In this document: positions 39,230-47,374 of the stretch, in pieces | Layout of the letters: each line of letters begins with the position of its first letter | Position numbering within the stretch: position 1 is the first letter of the stretch | Assembly (NCBI GenBank): GCA_000499405.2 | Contig: HG738137.1 | Coordinates: 8,879,609 to 8,943,608 of the forward strand | Reading direction: 5' to 3' | DNA: 64,000 bases | Source: Onchocerca volvulus | Taxonomy: Eukaryota; Nematoda; Chromadorea; Rhabditida; Onchocercidae | Notes under the pieces: generated by a model | Told to the model about the DNA's origin: nothing | Database searches by the model: none | The model's input: the letters and a program-made list of their open reading frames with translations, nothing else | Position numbers and translations under genes: made by a program

Positions 39230-40670
39230 ATTATCACTGGAACGTAATAAGAGATCTAGTTGAAGTATCACAATGTGATATAAGGTTTCTTTTAATGGTT
39301 GTATTTATTTGCAACTGTAAATGAGAAAGTGCTGCACAATCTCGTGCTAAATTTTTCTTTGCAGTAATCATTTGACATCTAACCACTGCGCCGCGACCTA
39401 GCACCCCGATATCAGAAAAAAGTGTAGCCAAAAAGCCAACATGAGCCCATCTTTGTCACAGTGTTCCTCCAATTCATCGATTAGTCGACGACTTCTTGCT
39501 GCATAGGTTTGATATAGCATTGATTTTATAAAACAGTTAAAAGTGCATTAAAGAACTGTAGAATCCTGAACAATAATTATTAGGTTGGACAGTTAAGGGA
39601 ATAATAGAGATAAGGGACTTATAGAGAAGCTATGATCAATTATGCTTTTGAAGAGGAGTTTAGCACATTTTAAATGGTTCATTTTGCTGAATTTGGAGTT
39701 TAGCAGTCAATTAAATTTCAGATTTCGAATTTCTGGCAGCGGGAGCGAAAATGAATGGTCGATATTTGTTAGATTTTTCTTTTTTGTATTTTTGAAAAAA
39801 AAAAAAGCAGGAGAAAACAAAAGATATAAAAAACAAAAAAAAAGAAAAAAGCAAAAGAATAAAATAAGAAAAAGAAAAGAATCAAAATAACTAAAAAAGA
39901 ATTAAAAAGCGAAAAAACAAAAAAGTAAGAAAAGAATAAAAAGAAATAAAAAAAACGGTAAAAACAAAAAATTTGTTTTAACTAATTTTGTTTGTTTGCT
40001 GATGCATGAGAACTTTGAAGGTGTGAAAATCATGGATGTATAGGATTTGAAAACTAATCTTCAGCATAATGTCAATTAAAAGAAGTAAATGCCAAACTGA
40101 GTATTGATTTTGCTGGATTAAGTGATTATAGTTTGACCAGTGAATGGTTAAAAAGTAATCAGCATCTTTGGCAAGTGTAACATTTCTTTGTTAATGGTTC
40201 ATCACCTACGAAATTCACTTGTAATTTTTAATTGTTTCGTAAATTATTTTTGATTTTCCTAATCTTTTTTTAATTTTCTTGCTATTGTTTTTTTTTTTTT
40301 TTTTTTTAGTTTTATTTTTCTTTTCCTGTGATGGTTTTTGGTACCAACTTTTTCCTCATTTTATTTTATGTTTTTGACAAATTATTTAGTTCTAACTTAA
40401 ATTTTTTAAACCTGAAAAAAATACTTTTTGGTTGTAGATAATGCTTATTCTCTTCGTTTTGTTTGATATAGCGCTTGGCAATTGGTTGTATAGTTCAGTA
40501 ATTTTAATGTTTCTACATTGCTATTTCTATTTTTCCTGTTCAAATTAGTTAGTACCAGCCTTTAAATTTCTAACATTTTTGATGAAAAAAACTAATTTTT
40601 ATCTGGAAAATGGATGTTTTTATTTTCACCTCTTTGAATTGTTTGTAAAAAATTTTTTAACTAAAAGGGG
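39230..40670. other. Large putative intron, mostly noncoding
   Basis: Contains long A-rich and T-rich tracts (39797-39960 and about 40260-40320). A Ser-rich open stretch after an AG at 39397 (SPSLSQCSSNSS-like, about 39400-39505) could be a further exon, but its phase does not fit exon f. Confidence 0.3.
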
Positions 40671-40759
40671 TCTTGGAATTACAAAAAACTGGAGATGATG
40701 TGCATGAATATATATGCCAGACGATGTTGTCGCGTGAAGGAATCATGCGATTTATGGGT

Positions 40760-42095
40760 AATTTTTATTATTGCTAATTTCTGAAGTATTTCTAATTCTG
40801 ATTATTAGTTAGGTTTGTAGTTTGATTAATTGATGCTGAATTTATGCATTTTTTAAGATTTTATTCTCAAAAAATCTTAACGGCAATTTGTTTCGACAGT
40901 TCTTGGAATTTTATCCACCATTAGAATCCAGTGTCTCCAAATATTGGAGCTATTAGTGCGAAAATTTTCTGTATTTTTTTTTTCTGATTTTTGCTTTTTT
41001 TTTTATTGATGTGTCTTCAAAAAAGAAAAAAAAAACGAATAATAAAAAAATATATAGAAAATAAAAAATGAAAAAAGTGAAGATTAAAAAAAAAAAGCAA
41101 GAATAGAAATAGGACGGAAAAATAGTAATTCGAAAAAGTAAGGAAAAGAAAAGAAAAATAGAAATAAAAAATGATAAAAATAAGCAAAAATTTTGGGAAA
41201 AACTCAATATTAATTAATTTCATTTGCTTGATGAAGCATTTGAGTTTTGGAGATGTGAAAAGAAAGATAAAATAGCGTTTAGAAAAAAAAAAGCTTAAAA
41301 TCAATTAGGAAGGTAGAAGTCAAACTGAGTATTAATTTTACCTGATTAGTTTATTGTGTAGCATAGTTGATCAGTAATCACTGTTAACGGAAATTAGTCA
41401 TTTTTGACATGAATAGTATAATTTCTTTAACTCGTTATTTATTTATTATCTCCAAAATTCATCTGCTATTAATCACTGTTTCTGCAGATTATTTTTAACT
41501 TTTTTGATCTTTTCTCTGTTCGCTTCGTGATATTTATTAATATAGATGTTTCACTAATTAATACAGATGTCTCTAGTCTAAAATTGATTATTAAGCAAAA
41601 AATTATTAGTTAAAATTATTAGTTGCCAATTGCACCAAAAAATGATTATGGAAGCGGTCGAATTGGGCGTTTTTGATATGGTCGGAAAATTTCAACATAC
41701 AAATAATTAACGTTTGCTGATATGGTCGAAGTGAGAATAATTTCTTGACGAACATTGCGAAAAACATGTTTGGGTAGCTTATTACTTGCTTTTTCTAGTT
41801 AAATATTTCTTAATCTTTTTTTGGGGGAGATAAATTATTACTTTTTTTCAGGTAAATTACTATTTATTAGTGAGTCATATATTATTATAAGGAATGAAAA
41901 ATAAATGTATTCAGATGTTGCGAAATGTTGAAAAATGAATTTGAATCCATCAAAGCAAGATGTTAGTCGAATCATTGATGTTATTCTAAGTCAAAAAGTG
42001 CTATGATACCTGATTCATCGATTAGTTCCAGTATACCCATATTTTTCCGGTAATAGTCCGATTAATTCTGGTATCCCAAAATTTATTTCATTACC
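40760..42095. other. Second large putative intron
   Basis: A-rich and T-rich sequence, including 41015-41170, which reads as low-complexity lysine codons or, reversed, as Phe codons. No gene was seen. Confidence 0.35.
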
Positions 42096-42284
42096 AGCCC
42101 TACATTTGGAAGTGCTGGAATTTCAAATGGATTTAATGGAGCGGCACCAAATGCAGCTGCTGAAATTATTCGTAAGTTTCTATTATTTTAGTACTGCAAT
42201 CAAATGGCATTATAATAAAAGATATGAAATATTACTGGACTCTCAAATTAAAGTCAAGAAATCGTGCTAGAAAATATACGTGAA

Positions 42285-42830
42285 GTAAATAGTAATAAAT
42301 TATAATAAATTATAATAAATAACGATGAATAATAATAGAGTCATTTCTTTGTAACTCTCAGCTAGGGTCAATGTCGATTATACTCGCGCGCCAACAAAGG
42401 CGCATCATCATTACGCGCTAACAAGGCGCCCTTTTCTATCATTTTATATAGAGATTTCAACGGGAGTGGTTTAATGCTCCGACTCGGGTTTTTTTCCCTT
42501 GATGTCATTTTCTCCTTTTTGTAAAAGGCGGTTAGCAATAATAATAATAATTTATAATAATAAAGAATAATAAATAGCAATAAATTACAATAAATAAATC
42601 ATAATAAATAACAATAAATAACTAATTATAATAAATGATAATAATAATAAAAAAATTATAATAAAAGTAATAAATTATGTCTTTTTCTTCTTTTTTCTTT
42701 TTTTTATTGATATTATTGATTTTTTATTGTTGCGTAATAAATAGTAACAAATAATAAATAATAAATAATGACAAATAATAATAAATAATGGTAAATAATA
42801 ATAATTAATAATAAATAATAAATTTTTTGA
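42285..42830. repeat. ATAAT microsatellites flanking a GC-rich island
   Basis: AATAATAAAT-type arrays at 42285-42345 and 42535-42826 bracket a GC-rich 170-bp stretch (42362-42534). On the minus strand the island is part of a 70-codon frame ending in ALLARNDDAPLLAREYNRH, with an internal repeat of GCGCC...GCGCG words. It has a TATATAAA-like run at 42446-42453. The right array abuts Helitron copy D. I cannot say whether the island is coding. Confidence 0.45.
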
Positions 42831-43650
42831 CTCCGCTCCATACCGCGTCTTCATGAGCGGACAGAATTAATTCACCAGGCTTTCTTTCTCGATTGATTGC
42901 GCTACTTCCTGCAACGTTTCAAGTTCTTCATCGATTGATTTGAAATTTTCATGCCGGGATGCATCCAGATAGGCGCGTGTTTTTAAATGAATAAAGCCAG
43001 TAATTTGAGCTTTTCGTTTAATTTTTACGTTTTGAGAAGTCTAATTCATTTATTTTTTGATTTATGGGGAATGTAGTAGCGTCGCACAAAGGTCGAGGTC
43101 ATGATAGTCTATAATGAGATGTTTCCTGCAAGAAATTTATGGATTATCTCTTCTAATATTAGGCAAATATTCTCAGATCGTGTCTTAGATTTTTTCTGCC
43201 GTAAATGTTCAATGTTCATTTTGACACAATGGTTTCACGTGTTAACTCATTGATTTGAAATTTTGACACAACGTTACATTCATATAGGGAGGTTGTTTTT
43301 GTATAGATACATATACTTTTTCACCTTTCACATCTGTGACAAGTAAAAGTGAGCGGACAACATCTATTAGCCATGCTTACTTTTTGCAAAATGGACGTGG
43401 TTTTCAGCATGCAACGCTCAGTAAACTCGGTAAAATATGCGCGTCTTCCAATGCAACGTTCTGTCAAAATTTCAAAGCAATAGACGAAAATTTTCGGAGG
43501 TTTAAGATTTTGAACAAACGAATATTTACGACTGTTGATATTTTTTAATAGCATACGTTTGAGTGATTTCGAATTCAATTTCAAGTTCAATCAAAAATCA
43601 ATTTCGAGAATGGTTCCAATGCAATCTATTTACTTTAGTTCATCCAAATA
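42831..43650 (+). mobile_element. Helitron copy D: leader and inverted 3'-type sequence
   Basis: The first half (about 42880-43330) aligns with the inverted 3' untranslated region of arm A: GAGGTCATGATAGT at 43098, GTGACA at 43337, and a GAGCGGAC-type start at 42856. The second half (43440-43650) is the leader seen in copy C, ending in AGTTCATCCAAATAATGCC. The same head-to-head arrangement is therefore present here. Confidence 0.5.
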
Positions 43651-43894
43651 ATGCCTAGCAGAAGAAGATCGAGCTTAGGTTTTCGTACTCCCGCAGCGGA
43701 AGCACTGCGACGATTCATTGCAAATCAAACGAGGAATAACGGGCATCAGCGAATGAACGAAGAAAACAAAGAATGGCTCACATGCGAGCAGAGCGATGTG
43801 CAGTTAAATTTGAAGAAACGCGATTGCGAGCACGTCACTTCGGCAACTTCAGGTTTGCTTCCTTTTGAACAGAATGAAGGTGATAAACTCAGAG
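43651..43894 (+). pseudogene. Helitron copy D N-terminal exon, cut by LTR 1
   Basis: The frame begins MPSRRRSSLGFRTPAAEALR and follows the family pattern up to LLPFEQNEGDKLR. It is then interrupted by the LTR starting at 43895. The Helitron frame resumes with the ERRQHEKEDRR-type sequence at 44480. Confidence 0.7.
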
Positions 43895-44479
43895 TGTCGG
43901 AAATTCCGAGAAACTTCGAGATATCAATTGTTTAATTCAATCATTTTTGTTGTTCTGAATTGTCATCTCAAAATGTAATCAATAATTTAAATATTGTAAT
44001 TCTAGCAGGATCCTTTCTCTATAAACAAGAAAAGGATCTTGACTACATTCATTGTCAAAGGATACACTACCAGGATCGGTTGGTTGCAATTAAATTCTCG
44101 GGTTCCTCCCTCTATAAATAAGAAGAAGGGTCCTAACTACTTGACTACACTACAATTCATTGTAAAAGGTTTCGCTATTGTGGGGTCAGTTGGTTGTATT
44201 AATATTGGATTTGTAGTGTATTGTCGTGGTATCGCGTTTCATAATAAAGGCCTAATTACCCAAGTGTAAGGTTTATCGCAATTCAAACCAGTAATCGATA
44301 CTATAACTGTAATTATTAATCAAGGATAAAATTTCAAATCAATCCGACTGGTTACGCAGCTCAAAATAACTGCGTAACTGCGTAACTCACAAGAACTCAC
44401 GACCGCAAAAGTAAGTAATACTGTCAAACTCAAAAAATAAAAGTTATTTTTCATCAAAAAAAGAAAGTAATTCCCGACA
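43895..44479 (+). mobile_element. Solo LTR 1 (585 bp), SL1-bearing family
   Basis: Starts TGTCGGAA and ends CCGACA. It splits the Helitron word GAGAGTGGCTG, leaving CAGAG before and GAGAG after (4 of 5 bases match the expected 5-bp duplication). U3 has a tandem duplication of about 90 bp, each unit with a CTATAAA box (TATAAA at 44022 and 44113). AATAAA at 44243-44248 is followed directly by a degenerate SL1 (18 of 22). Its right 215 bp is the inverse of the left part of LTR 2. No internal retrotransposon genes are present. Confidence 0.75.
44249..44270 (+). promoter_or_regulatory. Degenerate SL1 in LTR 1
   Basis: 18 of 22 bases match SL1, in the same place relative to AATAAA as in LTRs 2 and 3 but on the opposite strand because this LTR is inverted. 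It probably marks the U3-R boundary. Confidence 0.65.
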
Positions 44480-44648
44480 GAGAGTGGCTGAAAGACGTCA
44501 ACATGAAAAAGAAGATCGACGTCGAACAGGACTCCATGCACAGCAATTATGTGATTATAATCGCCTTGCATTCCGGTATAACCCAGCTGGTAATTATAGT
44601 TTGAGTCGGCATGTTCTCATTGGCACTATGAATGAAGTATGCCCTTAT
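44480..44648 (+). pseudogene. Helitron copy D N-terminal fragment between LTRs
   Basis: Encodes the RRTGLHAQQLCDYNRLAFR...NPAGN...CPYC segment equivalent to arm A residues encoded at 29140-29310. It is bounded by LTR 1 on the left and LTR 2 on the right. Confidence 0.75.
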
Positions 44649-45228
44649 TGTCGAATAACTTTCTTTTTTGATGAAAGATAATTTTAATTTTGTGTTTGAC
44701 AGTTAATTACTTACTTTTGCGGTCGTGAGTTATTGTGTGCTGCGTAACCAGTCGGATTGATCTGAATTTCTATTCTTGATCAATAAATACAGTTATAGAA
44801 TCTACCACTGCTTTGAATTGCGGTAAACCTCAAACTTGGGTAATTAAACCTTTATTTACAGAAATTATACACGCGAAACTTATTATAACTCGATAATGAC
44901 AATACAACAAGAGGAAAAACACAAGAAAACGAGGGGGCAGAAAAGTTTATAAGAAAATTATAGAATTAATTCAAATTTTATAACCCGCGTTTAAAACGTT
45001 GAAAAATTGCCAAAAAACAATTATTGACAGTTATAGATTACAACAGTAACGGGTCGTTATGAAATACAACTGTTTTGTTCCAGTAGACTAAGACAGTTTT
45101 TTACAGCATTATGTGAGGAAAGTAGGAAAGAAAGGAGATTATAGAAGCAAAATCAAATTTAGGGATAGAATTTTACAAATGGTGAATAAAAATAAAATTT
45201 GAGGTCAGATTTTTCGGAATTTCCGACA
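44649..45228 (-). mobile_element. Solo LTR 2 (580 bp), SL1-bearing family
   Basis: Termini are TGTCGAAT...TTTCCGACA on the plus strand. It is flanked by a perfect 5-bp target duplication CTTAT (44644-44648 and 45229-45233) inside the Helitron word CCCTTATTGCAAGG. TG...CA ends, a 5-bp duplication and this length are typical of a solo LTR left by recombination of an LTR retrotransposon. On the minus strand U3 (about 378 bp) ends with AATAAA, then an exact SL1. Nematode BEL/Pao or Ty3 families are plausible, but no internal sequence remains to decide. Confidence 0.85.
44829..44850 (-). promoter_or_regulatory. Exact 22-nt SL1 spliced leader inside LTR 2
   Basis: The minus strand matches all 22 bases of nematode SL1. 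AATAAA (minus strand, 44851-44856) abuts it upstream, and GGTTTACC... or GT follows. The downstream sequence does not resemble the body of an SL RNA and has no Sm-site-like run. Confidence 0.9.
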
Positions 45229-45670
45229 CTTATTGCAAGGCTCTGAAGTTCAAAGGAGAAGCGAAAGGATTGTGTTGCGCTGCTAGAAAAATTAAACTAC
45301 CTCGACTGAAGAACCGCCAAAGCCATCCAAAACTTTGCTTGCCGGATATACTCCGAATCAAAGCATTTCCTATCTATAATCAGAAAATACAATTCCTGCT
45401 TCCAAATGACATCGTTCGGCGCAGAAATCATAACGACACAATTCATGCCAACTTTCAAAGTGAAAGGACAAATTTGTCACAAAGCCGGCTCCCTGTTTCC
45501 GTTGCCAGATGGTCAGCATAAATTTCTACAAATGTATTTCATCGGTAATAGCAATGATGAATTGAATGCACGTTGGGAATTCAATTTAGTACGTTTGTTC
45601 AAAACAGCAATTGATATGATGCCATCTGATACATACAAGATTTTTATTCATGCGGACAAAATATCTGCTG
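45229..45670 (+). pseudogene. Helitron copy D N-terminal fragment before the viral insert
   Basis: Starts with the second CTTAT copy and reads through the family's CCAARKIKLP-like segment. In the next frame, from ATG 45406, it reads FKVKGQICHKAGSLFPLPDG and then TYKIFIHADKISA. Here the region equivalent to arm A 29640-29760 is less damaged (LVRLFKTAIDMMPSDTYK). The frame is open across the junction into the capsid-like sequence. Confidence 0.75.
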
Positions 45671-45672
45671 CG

Positions 45673-46155
45673 ATGGCAGCTTATCGTCGACGTCGTTTTG
45701 TTGGTCGTCGGATTCGTCGTAGGCGTTATCGGTATAGTACTCGTGTTTCACGGGATATTACGTTCGGTTCGGCGTGTTTTGATTTGCAAGCAGGAGGACG
45801 ATCGCATCCCATATTCGCCAGCTCATTTGGTTTACCGAACGGCTGTCCGGTGAAGATCTATGGGGCAATTGTTTGGTTGGCTACTAGCAAGGATTGTACG
45901 CCTGGAGTTTTGCGAGTTCAAGTCGGAGGTGGAGGTGATAAGACTGATGTTGCTGCAACTCGTTTGACTTGTATTACTGCGGGTGTTGTTCGTAGAATGT
46001 GGTTGCGTTTGCCTTCACATGTGGATTATCATCTGTTTTTGCCTACTACTGCTGTGGTTAGTTTGGCTCATGGTACTGACTTTGGTGGTGGTGGTGGTAA
46101 AATTCAGGTTGGCGTGACGTTGTATTGGTTGCGTCAGGCCTCTTTGGTTGTGTAG
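45673..46155 (+). CDS. Capsid-like protein of a circovirus-like element
   Basis: The 160-codon frame is open from ATG to TAG. The first 22 residues are extremely Arg-rich (MAAYRRRRFVGRRIRRRRYR), as in circovirus-type capsid N-termini, which bind DNA and act as nuclear localisation signals. The rest alternates short hydrophobic and Gly/Thr segments, compatible with a beta-sandwich. It is shorter than the roughly 220-250 residues usual for circoviruses. The ATG lies three bases inside the insert, and the frame continues in phase from the Helitron frame, so a 249-residue fusion from ATG 45406 is also open. Base composition is GT-rich, unlike the surroundings. The capsid call rests on N-terminus, position and orientation, not on a recognised core motif. 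Confidence 0.7.
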   Translation: MAAYRRRRFVGRRIRRRRYRYSTRVSRDITFGSACFDLQAGGRSHPIFASSFGLPNGCPVKIYGAIVWLATSKDCTPGVLRVQVGGGGDKTDVAATRLTCITAGVVRRMWLRLPSHVDYHLFLPTTAVVSLAHGTDFGGGGGKIQVGVTLYWLRQASLVV

Positions 46156-46210
46156 GGGTTAAGAGGTGATGCCTTGTAAATTTGCGTCGGACGTGGGACC
46201 TACCAAAATG

Positions 46211-46240
46211 TGGGGGGTTAGGGGGGCGAAGCCCCCCTGT
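46211..46240. repeat. G6/C6 hairpin in the viral spacer
   Basis: GGGGGGCGAAGCCCCCC forms a six-pair stem with a short loop, just after the capsid stop. The inverted copy (ending 47222) stops at the loop of this same hairpin. Confidence 0.75.
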
Positions 46241-46290
46241 CCGCGTTCCTTGTGTTATGGTTTTTTGTATGTTGTAAAAAAATTTTTTTG

Positions 46291-46308
46291 AATAAAATTT
46301 TATTTTAA
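46291..46308. terminator. Two-way polyadenylation signals between cap and Rep
   Basis: AATAAA on the plus strand (46291-46296) follows cap. An AATAAA-containing run on the minus strand (within 46299-46308) follows Rep. Convergent viral genes sharing a short 3' spacer would need both. Confidence 0.55.
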
Positions 46309-46357
46309 AACAAGTGTATGTACAATAATGAAAAAAAAAGAGGGGATCATTGGGACT

Positions 46358-46810
46358 TCATTGTTGGGTCGGTTCATCGGCTTCGGCGACCAGGTCTTGA
46401 TTGAAGTTATAGTTGAAAAAACTTCTCTGTTCGTTTGCTGTCCAAATCCATGTGAGGGTCACTCGTCGGTTGAAAGCTGTCATGTCATATTTTTTTATGA
46501 CTTCTGGTTTCCACCAGTGTTCCGGCAGCTTATTGGATGTTATCACGATGGCCTTTGATGTAAATTTCACGAATCCTCCTTTTATGGGCACCATATGTTG
46601 TGTGGAATCTGCAAGGTTGAAGAGTCCCACGGGTGAAATCCAGCCATAAAAGTCGTCGAGGATTACGAGTTCCTGCTGTTCGTAGCCATCCCACCATGGA
46701 CCCATATTAGCGGTTTTTGTGTAGGTTGACTTGGACAGTTTTCTGGCAAATCTAGATTTGCCAATTCCTGAGTCGCCGATTATAAGGTAGAGCTCAGTGG
46801 GCTCTTCTGG
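46358..46810 (-). pseudogene. Rep helicase C-terminal part of the circovirus-like element
   Basis: An open minus-strand stretch of 150 codons ends at a normal stop. It contains a superfamily 3 helicase core in order: Walker A GDSGIGKS (about 46760-46785), Walker B-type VILDDFYGW and motif C ITSNKLPEHWW. This combination is typical of circovirus and cyclovirus Rep, which nicks and unwinds viral DNA during rolling-circle replication. The first half of Rep, including the HUH endonuclease, is absent: the frame starts abruptly at the fold-back junction near 46808. No stop or shift breaks what remains. Confidence 0.85.
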
Positions 46811-47092
46811 ATTTCACCCGTGGAACTCTTCAACCTTGCAGATTCCACACAACATATGGTGCCCATAAAAGGAGGATTCGTGAAATTTACATCAAAGGCC
46901 ATCGTGATAACATCCAATAAGCTGCCGGAACACTGGTGGAAACCAGAAGTCATAAAAAAATATGACATGACAGCTTTCAACCGACGAGTGACCCTCACAT
47001 GGATTTGGACAGCAAACGAACAGAGAAGTTTTTTCAACTATAACTTCAATCAAGACCTGGTCGCCGAAGCCGATGAACCGACCCAACAATGA
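46808..47092 (+). pseudogene. Inverted duplicate of the Rep C-terminus
   Basis: A mirror copy of 46358-46642 (position p pairs with 93450-p), nearly identical at the protein level, with one clear residue change near its start. It lacks Walker A and Walker B and begins at WISPVELFN. The shared word CTGG at the junction suggests microhomology-mediated fold-back joining. Confidence 0.85.
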
Positions 47093-47222
47093 AGCCCCAA
47101 TGATCCCCTCTTTTTTTTTCATTATTGTACATACACTTGTTTTAAAAGAAAATTTTATTCAAAAAAATTTTTTTACAACATACAAAAAACCATAACACAA
47201 GGAACGCGGACAGGGGGGCTTC

Positions 47223-47374
47223 GGAGAACACGTGCGAAAATTCAATGCTCCAACGATAGACGAAGTGGCAATTGTTATAGCCGGAGATCAATTCGAACCT
47301 AGAGATATTATTCTTCACAGAAGAAACGATCAATTGATAAAAATTGCAGAAACTCATCGATGCTACGATGCTTT
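47223..47374 (+). pseudogene. Helitron Rep fragment resuming after the viral insert
   Basis: Encodes FNAPTIDEVAIVIAGDQFEP and HRRNDQLIKIAETHRCYDAL, the continuation of the copy D frame. It then stops abruptly at 47374, where inverted Pif1 sequence begins. Confidence 0.8.

Larger units (their letters stand above)
37606..42171 (+). pseudogene. Multi-exon gene of unknown family, with frame defects
   Basis: GC-richer exon-like blocks are flanked by good splice sites: a (to 37764, maybe starting at ATG 37606), b 37974-38084, c 38193-38284, d 38460-38625, e 38817-38900, f 39023-39221, g 40678-40757 and h 42098-42171. Junctions a-b-c-d, d-e, f-g and g-h agree in phase. b is acidic (KEDEGDDNENR), c is Arg-rich (ERIRRRRRRTGR), and h is a coiled-coil-like LHLEVLEFQMDLMERHQMQL. 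Two defects break it: within d the frame passes from NLPFG to LKVSPDEF only with a one-base change, and f has no single open frame. No exon was found after h before Helitron copy D. I do not recognise the protein. It may be a gene cut by transposons, or a real gene with sequence errors. Confidence 0.4.
45671..47222. mobile_element. Endogenous circovirus-like (CRESS DNA virus) insert
   Basis: This 1.55 kb, GC-richer segment lies between Helitron words CTGCTG and GGAGAACACGTGCG. These are contiguous in arm A (29801-29820) and mirrored in arm B. Order: capsid-like frame (+), short spacer with a G6/C6 hairpin and two-way AATAAA signals, Rep C-terminal fragment (-), then an inverted second copy of the Rep end and spacer. 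A convergent cap/rep pair is the circovirus layout on the side away from the origin. The N-terminal Rep endonuclease part and the origin are missing, so the insert is incomplete and cannot be a replicating genome. Confidence 0.85.

Noticed and set aside
40953..41304. Membrane-protein-like frames on the minus strand (84 and 95 codons)
   Set aside because: The hydrophobic runs are T-homopolymer translations of an A-rich tract in a putative intron.
44829..44850. SL1 RNA gene
   Set aside because: The SL1 match is exact, but what follows is LTR R-U5 sequence with no Sm-site-like run or SL RNA body.
46328..46558. 76-codon plus-strand frame and its mirror at 46892-47122
   Set aside because: They are antisense shadows of the Rep C-terminal frames, duplicated because the Rep sequence itself is duplicated.
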